Shown in pieces: positions 22,870-30,339 of a DNA stretch of 64,000 nt. The notes below the pieces were generated by a model. It had not been told where the DNA came from. It searched no databases and saw only the letters and a list, made by a program, of their open reading frames with translations. Both the position numbers and the translations under genes were made by a program. The stretch comes from an uncultured bacterium (GTDB lineage: Bacteria > Planctomycetota > JAJSAM01 > JAJVHW01), in the NCBI GenBank assembly GCA_937996235.1, contig CALKVK010000029.1:1-64000 (forward strand). The letters run 5' to 3'. The stretch's first letter is position 1. Each line of letters opens with the position of its first letter.

Positions 22870-25653
22870 TCAGCGCTCGTCCGGGACGAGGCGCAGCTCC
22901 GGCCCGGCGCTGCGCCACGGCGCGGGGGCGCCGGCCGGCAGGGAGCCGACCGGGACCTCGCGCATCACACCGTCCGCGTCGGCGAGCCGCGCGAAGACCA
23001 TGCACGCGCGGCCGTCGGAGCTGCCGGTCGTCCACGTCAGCTCGGCGGCGTCGGGCAGCGTCACGTCCACCGGTCCGGCACCGGCCCCGATCGTCACCGG
23101 CGGGTACACGGTGAACACGCCGTCCACGGTGTCGAACGGGACGTAGGTCCCGGCCGGCAGCAGCGTCTCCGCCGTCGGGCCGAGGCGTGCGCCCATCGCA
23201 TGAACGCCCGGGACGGCGGCGCCCACCTCGACCAGCGCGCAGCGCTCGCCGGCCGGCAGACGCAGCTCGACGCGCCCCGCGTGGAGCAGATCCGGCGCGT
23301 CGCCCGTGGCGCCGATGGCGACGCCCGGCTCGATCACCCACACGCCGAGCTCGCTCATGAGCACGGTCCAGCGCGTCTTCGACACGGCGAACGAGACGAC
23401 GTCGTCCTCGACGCGCGTCTCGAGCAGGCCGGAACTCGCGGCGAGTCCGCGCGCGGCGATGCGGCGCCGCCCGATGCCGGGGATGCGCACGCGGCACTGC
23501 GTCGCGTCCGCGAGAACCACGCGCACGACGGGCAGTCCGTCGCGCATCTCGACCGGAACGGTCGCACCCTCGCGTCCCGGCGCCGCGACGTACAGCTCGT
23601 ACGCGAGGCCGGGCACGAGCTGCAGCACGACGCGGCCGCTCGCATCGGTCGCGACCTCCGCGCCGCGCGGCGACGCGGTGCGCGCCGCACGCGGCGCCAC
23701 CCGCGCCCCGACGACGGGGGCGCCCGAGGCGTCGACGACCTCGACCGTGCACGCAGCGGTCGCCGTGTCGGCGCCGAGGTCCACCGGCGACGTCGTCGCG
23801 TCGGTCACGACCAGCTCGCGCAGCACTCCGTCGCGGCTGTAGAGCACGGTGTGCACGTCGCCGGGGCGCACGTGGAGCACGCGCCCGGCCGACGTCTCCT
23901 CGAGCTGTTCCCACGGCGTCGAGACGGTCCGCGGCGCGCGCTCCGGCGTCGTCAGGACGGAGGTGACACTGCCGCCCGAGATGCGCTCGTCGGCGAGCAG
24001 CACCACCGCGCGCGTCTCCTGCGTCGCGAGCGGCAGCGTGACGTCGCTCGTGCCGCCGCTCAGTTCCGTCCATGCGCCCGCGCCGGCGCCCGAGAGCGCG
24101 CGCAGGCGCTGCGCGACGGAGGGCACGTCGATGTCGGCCGTGCCGCCGCCGGGCCACCGGATCGGGAACGACGTGTCGCCGGTCGGCGCGTACTCGACGC
24201 TTGCGACCGGCACGCTCGGTCCGTCGCAGACGACCGTGACGTGCAGGCGTCGCCACGCGTCGACGCGCAGCTCGATCTCCGCTCCGTCGCGTGTCGTGCG
24301 CGCGACGCCGAGCGCGGCGATGGCGTCGCCTTCGAGCGCGCGCGCCTCGACGTCCTCACCGACGGGGAAGCCGTGCACGCGCACCTCGCCCGCGGCGTCC
24401 GTGCGCCGCTGCACGAGCAGGTCGGCGAACGAGCGGTCGCGCGCGCGCACCAGCACGTCGACGTCGGCGCGCGGCCGGCCGGTGCCGTCGAGGACCCGCA
24501 CGACGACGTCGCCGCGCGTCCGCTCCGGGAGGACGACGCGCGCGCCGTCCTCCAGGTCGAAGACGAGGACACGCCGCGTCGCGCGCTCCTTCGCGGAGAA
24601 GCGCACGTACACCTCGCGCGCGACGCGCTGCGCCGTGATGCGCTCACCCGTCGGCAGTCCGATCTCGAAGCGTCCGTCGGCGTCGCTGCGCGTGTCGCCG
24701 CCGCCGAGCCCCTCCCACCACGCCACCTGCACGCCCGCGAGCCCGCGCCCCTCGGCGTCGACGACGGTGCCGTGCACGGTACGCCGCTCCGCGGGCCCGT
24801 CCGCGGCGGCGGTCGCCACCGGCGCCTCGGGGGCCGCGGGCCGCGCATGTTCGGCGTCGTCGCCTTCGGAGGCCGACGGCGCCGGGGGCTCGGGCGGGGT
24901 GGCGACGTGGACGCGCGGGCGCGGCCCGCCCGTGTCCGCGTCGTCCGTGTCGTCGTACACGAGGTGCGGCCCTTCCGGCGCGGCGGCGACGTCGCCTTCC
25001 GGCTGCGCCGGGGCGTCGCCCCGCGTCGTCCACGCGAAGAGGGAGAGACCGAGCACGACGAGCGCGGCCACCGTCGCGGCGACGACGAGCGGACGTCGCG
25101 CACCGCGCGGCGCGGCGTCGCGGCCGAGCAGCGGCACCGCCCACGCGGCGCGGCCGTGCTCGCGGTCGAGGCGTCCGCGCAGCGTCGCGAGCGCGCGCGC
25201 GAGCCGTGCGCGCGCCGTCTCGTAGGGCACGCCGAGACGGCGCGCGACGTCGGGCAGCGGCACGTCCTCGTAGAAGCGCAGCAGCACGGTGACGCGGTAC
25301 GGCTCGTCGAGGGCGAGCACGGCCCCCACGACGCGCCGGTGCGCCTCGGCGTCCGCCACGATCGTGTCGGGGGCGCGATCCGCGGCCGGCGTCGGCGCCG
25401 CGCGCTCGTGGCGCTCGCGGCGTCCGGCGCCGCGGCGGACGTTCGACGCACGCCGCCGCACGGTGCGCGCGAGCCACGCGGGCAGCGCGCTGCGGCGCTC
25501 GGGCGGCGACGCCGCGGCGGCGGCGAGCGTCTCCTGCGCGACGTCCTCGGCGAGGTGCGGATCGGCGACGAGACGCCGGGCGAGCGCGACGACCCACGCG
25601 CGGTGGGCGACGAGCGTCTCGACGTCGACGGACGGTTCTGCTGTGCTGCTCAT
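22870..25653 (-). CDS. Membrane-anchored ECF sigma factor with large carboxypeptidase-regulatory-like exodomain
   Basis: 927 residues from ATG 25653 (MSSTAEPSVDVE); the frame is open 18 codons further but lacks a ribosome site. Residues 1-175 are an ECF core: region 2 LAEDVAQETLAAAAAS, region 4 LDEPYRVTVLLRFYED and HTH LPDVARRLGVPYETARARLA. A transmembrane helix lies near 188-207 (VVAATVAALVVLGLSLFAW). The rest is a beta-rich exterior region with repeats of the type V(V/L)DxxGxxVxGAxVxxxxxxxDxxGRFEI, i.e. several carboxypeptidase-regulatory-like folds. Same architecture as the genes at 20880 and 53442. It could regulate surface or secretion genes in response to an exterior signal; the ligand is unknown. 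Confidence 0.8.
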   Translation of the reverse strand: MSSTAEPSVDVETLVAHRAWVVALARRLVADPHLAEDVAQETLAAAAASPPERRSALPAWLARTVRRRASNVRRGAGRRERHERAAPTPAADRAPDTIVADAEAHRRVVGAVLALDEPYRVTVLLRFYEDVPLPDVARRLGVPYETARARLARALATLRGRLDREHGRAAWAVPLLGRDAAPRGARRPLVVAATVAALVVLGLSLFAWTTRGDAPAQPEGDVAAAPEGPHLVYDDTDDADTGGPRPRVHVATPPEPPAPSASEGDDAEHARPAAPEAPVATAAADGPAERRTVHGTVVDAEGRGLAGVQVAWWEGLGGGDTRSDADGRFEIGLPTGERITAQRVAREVYVRFSAKERATRRVLVFDLEDGARVVLPERTRGDVVVRVLDGTGRPRADVDVLVRARDRSFADLLVQRRTDAAGEVRVHGFPVGEDVEARALEGDAIAALGVARTTRDGAEIELRVDAWRRLHVTVVCDGPSVPVASVEYAPTGDTSFPIRWPGGGTADIDVPSVAQRLRALSGAGAGAWTELSGGTSDVTLPLATQETRAVVLLADERISGGSVTSVLTTPERAPRTVSTPWEQLEETSAGRVLHVRPGDVHTVLYSRDGVLRELVVTDATTSPVDLGADTATAACTVEVVDASGAPVVGARVAPRAARTASPRGAEVATDASGRVVLQLVPGLAYELYVAAPGREGATVPVEMRDGLPVVRVVLADATQCRVRIPGIGRRRIAARGLAASSGLLETRVEDDVVSFAVSKTRWTVLMSELGVWVIEPGVAIGATGDAPDLLHAGRVELRLPAGERCALVEVGAAVPGVHAMGARLGPTAETLLPAGTYVPFDTVDGVFTVYPPVTIGAGAGPVDVTLPDAAELTWTTGSSDGRACMVFARLADADGVMREVPVGSLPAGAPAPWRSAGPELRLVPDER

Positions 25654-25823
25654 GCGGAGAGAGACACCGGCCGCGCGCGGAACCGTGCAGCTCGGTGCGC
25701 GGTGCATGCTCGCGCACGCGACGGGCGCACGCCACGCCGACGCTCCACGTTCGCGAGTTGCGGCGGTTCGCCGTAGCGGGGAGCATCTGCCGCTTCGGCA
25801 GGGCGCCGGATCAGGAGGTCCCA

Positions 25824-26059
25824 GCCCGGACTATTCATGACGACTCGCGCACCTGAACGGTCCAGCACGCCGCGCTCCGCGTTGCGCCGCCTCTGCGACG
25901 CTACGGCGTCGCGATCGGCGCCGCGCCTTGATCGCGACGCGCTGTCCTCGCTCAGGGCGCCACCCGCGGAGCGCACGGTGCGCGCCGCATCCGCACGGAA
26001 CGAGCATCGCGCGGCGATCGTCGTCACGACGTGCGCGAGCCTCATGAATAGGCCGGGCT
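25824..26059. repeat. ~235-bp intergenic element with inverted arms and a central hairpin
   Basis: Arms AGCCCGG-A-CTATTCATGA-CGA-CTCGCGCAC (25824-25853) and its near-complement (26031-26059) match at about 26 of 30 positions. A perfect 11-bp hairpin (25906-25916 with 25930-25940, GCGTCGCGATC stem) sits in the middle. The right end reads GGGCTAGCTT, the same outward motif as GGGCTAGCCT at the end of the 16.3-kb element. It accounts for most of the 445-bp gap between the ECF fusion and FkbM; 25654-25823 shows nothing clear. Confidence 0.55.
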
Positions 26060-26064
26060 AGCTT
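26059..26064 (+). promoter_or_regulatory. -10-like TAGCTT before the FkbM gene
   Basis: Part of GGGCTAGCTT. A start near 26071 would give a ~28-nt leader to ATG 26099 and rule out the upstream TTG at 26063. Confidence 0.4.
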
Positions 26065-26098
26065 GAGTGCGCGGCGCTGGCTGCGGCACGTCTCGGGC

Positions 26099-26986
26099 AT
26101 GGCACGCGCGCGGCTGCGCGGCGACGCGGCGGCGGCGCTGCGTCATCGCCGCGAGCTCGCGCTGCTCGCGCTCGACGCCGACGCCGAGACGCTCACGTTC
26201 CGCCGCGACGGTCTTGCGTGGACGGTCCGCGCCGTCCGCCACACGATCACGCGCAACCTGTACGTCCACGGCCGCCACCCCGGCCGCGAGCTCGACGCCC
26301 TCGCGGACTGGCTGCGCGCGCGCGGGCGGCTCGGCGACGCGCATCCGTGGTGCGTGGACGTCGGCGCCAACGTCGGTGCGCCGACGCTGTTCTTCGCACG
26401 CGACCTCGGGCGCCGCGTCGTCGCGATCGAGCCCGTGCCCGCGAACTTCGCGCTGCTCCGCACGAACGTCGATGCGAACGCGCTCGGCGGGCGCATCGTG
26501 TGCGTCAACGCCGCCGTCGCCGAGACCGAGGGCACGCTGACGATGGCGCTGCACGAGAAGGACGGGCAGTGCGAGGTCGCGGGAGAGGGCGGGCGCACGA
26601 CCTTCGCGACGACGCCCGCGGCACGCGTCGACGTGCCCGCGCGGCCCCTCGACGCGCTCGTCGCCGACGCGGGCGCCGCACCGCACGCGGTCGCGTTCGC
26701 GTGGAGCGACACGCAGGGCTTCGAGGCGCAGGTCGTGCGCTCGGGCGGTGCGCTCTGGGCCGCGGGCACGCCGCTCTTCTGCGAGCTCTGGCCCGAGGCG
26801 CTCGAACTCCACGGCGGCGTGGACGCGTTCGCCGACGCGTGCGCGCGGCACTTCGGCGCGTTCGCGCTGCGGAAGGACCTGGAGTCGGCGGGCGCGCGCG
26901 TCGCGCTGCAGCCGATCGCGCACCTGCGCGAGACGCTGCGGGCGCTGCCGCGCCAGACCGACGGTCTCCTCGTACCGAGCGACTGA
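26099..26986 (+). CDS. FkbM-family SAM-dependent methyltransferase
   Basis: 295 residues from ATG 26099; an in-frame TTG at 26063 overlaps the presumed -10. The SAM-binding motif I is CVDVGANVGAPTLFFARDL; motif II is RRVVAIEPVPANFALLRTNV (acidic Glu after the beta-2 strand). Later strands include NAAVAETEGTLTMALHEKDG and WSDTQGFEAQVVRSG, which equal the FkbM pattern (D-V-E/Q-G-x-E). FkbM enzymes O-methylate sugars, polyketides or lipid head groups. No glycan cluster surrounds it, so the acceptor is open. Convergent with the next gene, 31 bp apart. Confidence 0.85.
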   Translation: MARARLRGDAAAALRHRRELALLALDADAETLTFRRDGLAWTVRAVRHTITRNLYVHGRHPGRELDALADWLRARGRLGDAHPWCVDVGANVGAPTLFFARDLGRRVVAIEPVPANFALLRTNVDANALGGRIVCVNAAVAETEGTLTMALHEKDGQCEVAGEGGRTTFATTPAARVDVPARPLDALVADAGAAPHAVAFAWSDTQGFEAQVVRSGGALWAAGTPLFCELWPEALELHGGVDAFADACARHFGAFALRKDLESAGARVALQPIAHLRETLRALPRQTDGLLVPSD

Positions 26987-27017
26987 GTTCCTACGCGCGG
27001 CCGGGACGGGCGGCGCG

Positions 27018-29360
27018 TCAGCGCGGGGGCTTCAGCACGCCGCGCTTCCCGGCCACGGCGACGTAGCGCGCGGTGCTCGTGCCCGCGTAGAGCTGCCCGC
27101 AGAGGAGCAGGCGCAGCGGCACCGTCACGTTGCGTCCCTCCTTCCCGGTCGTCTCGTCGGTCACGCCGAAGGGGCGCAGGAGCGGCGCGAGCGCGGCCTT
27201 CTTCTGCTTGAAGCGCAGCGACGCGGTCGTCGAACCGTCGCGCTCGGTGCGCAGCTTGATCGTGAGCTTCGTGAGCCGGTCCTCGGAACGCGCACGGCCG
27301 CGCGCGTCGATCGTGAACGACTGCACGCTCCCGCCGATGTCGAGCGTGACGTCGCGGCACGACTCCGGGAACTCGAGCTTCGCGCGCTTGCGCGGGCCGA
27401 AGATCGACGCGGCGCCGAAGCCCTTGAGCACCAGGTTCACTTCGTCGTTGGTCGGCCGCCCGGAGAGATCCACCCGTCCGCGGAGCTGCGCGGCGCCGAG
27501 ATCCTCCGGCTCCACGGCCACCGGGATGTCGCGCGCCGCCACCGCGAGCGACGAGCGCGCGAGGTCGGCGTCGCCGCCGAGCGTGTTGAAGCGGAACACG
27601 CCCGTCGCGAGACCGGGCGCCGCGGGCGGCGGCTGCGTCGCGGTGATCGCCGACAGGCCCGGGCCGTTCGTCGTCGTGTCGATCGCGAAGCCGTCCGGCG
27701 AGCGCGTCACGAACGACGTCGGCTTGCCGTCGACGCCGGTCGCGACGACGGCGACGATCGGCGCCTCCGGCCCCGAGATGACGACCGACGACGGCAGCAC
27801 CTCGAGCGCGTGCCCGGTGCGCCCCGCGAGCTGCGTCGCGAAGTCGACGTACGTGTCCGTCACCACCTGGAAGCCCGCAGGCGGCGCGTCGCGGAACGCG
27901 CTGTAGCTGCCCTTGTAGAGCGTCTTCCGCGGCTGCTCCTGGATGCGCGGCGTGAACACCTCGAGCAGGTCGCGGGTCAGGTCGAGCGAGACGCTCCAGT
28001 GCGCGAAGTTGCCGGGGCCCGCGCCGATCAGGGGCATCCGGAACTGCGCGAGGCCACCGGGGAGCGTGAGCTCCACGTCGTTGTGCGTGTAGACGATGAT
28101 GCTCGTGCCGCGGCCGGTGGTGATCTCGTACGCGAACTCGGTCGGCGCGGCGTCGACGTCGATCGCGTCGGTCTCGGTGTGCGCGCCGGTGGTGTAGCCG
28201 CGGAAGCCGAAGCCGATCATCTCGGCCGTGCGCGACTCGATGTCGAAGTCGACGCCCGGCTCGGGCTCCTCGAAGAGCGAGCCGAGGAAGCTCCCGGGGA
28301 CGGAGCAGCGGATCGGCGACAGCTCGCTGCGCGAGAACGCACCCGTCACGGCGGCGGCGGTGACCGAGTTGGTGGCGGGCACGTCGCGGTCGAAGTTCGA
28401 GTAGACGATCGTGTGGGTCCGCGCGTCGAGGGCGAGCCGCTGCCCGCCGGGCCCGCGGACCTCGAGCGCGGCGTCGAAGGCGATCGGGAAGGGCTCGTTC
28501 GGCGCGGAGCCGATCGGCACCGGCGCGAGGAAGTCCACGATGCCCACCGCGCCGGGGCCGACGATCGTCACGGCCTCGGACGAGTCCACGAGGGGCCGGC
28601 GCAGGCCCGCGTCGGCGGCGGCCTGCGTGCGGGCGGGGTCGAACAGTTCGTATGCGGCCCCGTCGGGGTCGGAGCCGCCCAGCGGGAAGAACGCGGTGGT
28701 GTCCAGGTAGCCCGAGATCCGGCAGGTCAGCGTCTGCTCGGGGTGGTTGTTCGCCACCGCGACGGCGACGTGGGCGTCGGTGCCGGGGCGGGCGGACGGC
28801 ACGTCGCCGTCGGGCAGGATCGGCAGGATCGTCACGAGCGGCGCGCCGCCGCCCAGCGTGGACGGCGGGAGCACGGTGAGCTGCGACTGCGACGAGCTGA
28901 CGGAGGTGCCCGTCCCCGCGCCGGGGCCGAACGTCACCGTGTAGGTGGACAGCACGTCGAGCTGGACGGCGTCGGCACCGACGAGCGAGCCGGGCAGGTC
29001 GAACGGGAACGCGCCGACCGCGACGAGCTGACCGCCGCCGACGTCGATCGGCTGGATGCCGGAGCGCACGGGCACCGGCGTGCCGACGTCGAACGTCTCG
29101 TGCAGGCCGCCGGGGCCGGTGACGTCGAGCGTCAACGTGGCCGCCGTCGGGACGGCGTGCCCGACGAAGTCCTCGTTCCAGCGCACGTAGGGCACGAGCA
29201 CGATCTGCGCGTGGACGTCCTCGCCGGGGTCGGCCGAGCACGTGGACGTGGACGCGCCGACCCAGGTCGTGCGCGCGGGGGCGTCGTCGGCGGCGCGCGT
29301 CGCGCCCCCGGCGAGGGCGCCGAGGGCGAGGGCGGCGGTCAGCAGTCGCGTGGCGCGCAT
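27018..29360 (-). CDS. Large secreted beta-rich protein, unknown family
   Basis: 780 residues from ATG 29360 with GGAG upstream. The signal peptide is RATRLLTAALALGALAGGATRA. The first ~450 residues read as consecutive beta-sandwich strands with few Cys (VTGPGGLHETFDVGTPVPV..., DTTAFFPLGGSDPDG..., FNTLGGDADLARSSLAVAAR). The C-terminal ~200 residues contain a regular strand pattern (RVDLSGRPTNDEVNLVLKGF, KLEFPESCRDVTLDIGG, KLTIKLRTERDGSTTASLRF) resembling the C-terminal parts of other exported proteins in this window. No catalytic motif was seen. Upstream lies a family-1 repeat array. Probably a cell-surface or extracellular protein. Confidence 0.7.
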   Translation of the reverse strand: MRATRLLTAALALGALAGGATRAADDAPARTTWVGASTSTCSADPGEDVHAQIVLVPYVRWNEDFVGHAVPTAATLTLDVTGPGGLHETFDVGTPVPVRSGIQPIDVGGGQLVAVGAFPFDLPGSLVGADAVQLDVLSTYTVTFGPGAGTGTSVSSSQSQLTVLPPSTLGGGAPLVTILPILPDGDVPSARPGTDAHVAVAVANNHPEQTLTCRISGYLDTTAFFPLGGSDPDGAAYELFDPARTQAAADAGLRRPLVDSSEAVTIVGPGAVGIVDFLAPVPIGSAPNEPFPIAFDAALEVRGPGGQRLALDARTHTIVYSNFDRDVPATNSVTAAAVTGAFSRSELSPIRCSVPGSFLGSLFEEPEPGVDFDIESRTAEMIGFGFRGYTTGAHTETDAIDVDAAPTEFAYEITTGRGTSIIVYTHNDVELTLPGGLAQFRMPLIGAGPGNFAHWSVSLDLTRDLLEVFTPRIQEQPRKTLYKGSYSAFRDAPPAGFQVVTDTYVDFATQLAGRTGHALEVLPSSVVISGPEAPIVAVVATGVDGKPTSFVTRSPDGFAIDTTTNGPGLSAITATQPPPAAPGLATGVFRFNTLGGDADLARSSLAVAARDIPVAVEPEDLGAAQLRGRVDLSGRPTNDEVNLVLKGFGAASIFGPRKRAKLEFPESCRDVTLDIGGSVQSFTIDARGRARSEDRLTKLTIKLRTERDGSTTASLRFKQKKAALAPLLRPFGVTDETTGKEGRNVTVPLRLLLCGQLYAGTSTARYVAVAGKRGVLKPPR

Positions 29361-29436
29361 GTCGGCTCCGTCGGGCACGCCCACACCACCTCCCCATCCC
29401 GGGGAAACGGAACCCACCCCGCCCGCTGACACCCCT

Positions 29437-29761
29437 CGTTCCGATGGGGACGGTCCTGCCGCAGCCTCGACACGCGACGAGCCGTTCCGATGGGGACGGT
29501 CCTGCCGCACGCTCGAGCCGCAACGGAGCGTCGCGTCGGGGCGCGACCTCCGAGGCCAACGGATCGCGGCGACCCGCTGCGTCGCGCCGGAGATGCGGCG
29601 CGGCCCGGAAGCCACTCGCGGGGACGCGACGGCGCCGCCGCCGCGGACGCGGGCCCGAGGGGTGTCCCCATCGCAACGACTCGTTGCGACTCGAGCCTGG
29701 AGGAGGACCGTCCCCATCGCAACGAGCGGTGGCGGGTCGAGGCTGGACGAGGACCGTCCCC
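29437..29761. repeat. Family-1 inverted repeat cluster (second array)
   Basis: GGGGACGGTCCT at 29446-29457 and again near 29491, against GGTGTCCCC near 29660, AGGACCGTCCCC near 29705-29716 and at 29750-29761. The outer 12-bp arms are perfect inverted repeats. CAACGACTCGTTG-type palindromes sit between units. The array occupies the whole 415-bp gap before the sigma-factor stop. Confidence 0.8.
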
Positions 29762-29775
29762 GATGTCGACGGGGG

Positions 29776-30339
29776 TCAGCGGCGGGAGACGAGCTCGTAG
29801 GCCTTGCGGAAGCGGTCGAACGCACGCTTCCGCGCCTGGACGAGGGCGTCGTAGCGGAGCTCGAGGCGCTCCGCCTGCTCGGCCAGCGGCACGCCCTCGG
29901 AGTCCCACGTGACGAGGTCGCGGTCGCGCGGCAGGAGGATGTCGAGCGCGCGCGTCGCCAGGACGAGCTGCTCGCGGCGCGACGCGAACGTGGACGGCCC
30001 CGGCTGCTCCGCCGCCGGCTCGGCGACCACGCCCACGTCGCCGTCGGCGGTCGGCCCCGCCGTGTAGCGCAGGAGCCGCCCCGACCGCCGCTTGAGCGCC
30101 GTCCAGTAGTCGCGGCGGTCGTGCAGCACGTTCCGCGCGAGCGTCGAGAGCCAGCCGACGAACGCGTCGTCGCCGCGGTAGTCGAACTGCGCGCGGCGCT
30201 CGAGCACGTGCACGTGCACGGCCTGCACGAGGTCGTCCGCCGTCTGGTAGCGCAGCAGCGCGCCCGCCTCGCGGAGTACGAGCGCGCGCAGCACGTCGCG
30301 CTTCGCGACGAGGAGCGCGTCGAGCGGCGGCGCGCTCAT
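29776..30339 (-). CDS. ECF-type sigma-70 factor, last gene of the kinase operon
   Basis: 187 residues. Region 2 is recognisable (TADDLVQAVHVHVLERRAQF, then FVGWLSTLARNVLHDRRDYW), region 4 as ILLPRDRDLVTWDSEGVPLA with HTH LAEQAERLELRYDALVQARK. It matches the planctomycete ECF sigma type that is paired with Ser/Thr kinases; in that pairing phosphorylation is thought to control the sigma. Its ATG overlaps the kinase stop (ATGA, 4-nt overlap), so the two are translationally coupled at about equal level. Unlike the three large ECF proteins here it has no membrane helix. Confidence 0.85.
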   Translation of the reverse strand: MSAPPLDALLVAKRDVLRALVLREAGALLRYQTADDLVQAVHVHVLERRAQFDYRGDDAFVGWLSTLARNVLHDRRDYWTALKRRSGRLLRYTAGPTADGDVGVVAEPAAEQPGPSTFASRREQLVLATRALDILLPRDRDLVTWDSEGVPLAEQAERLELRYDALVQARKRAFDRFRKAYELVSRR

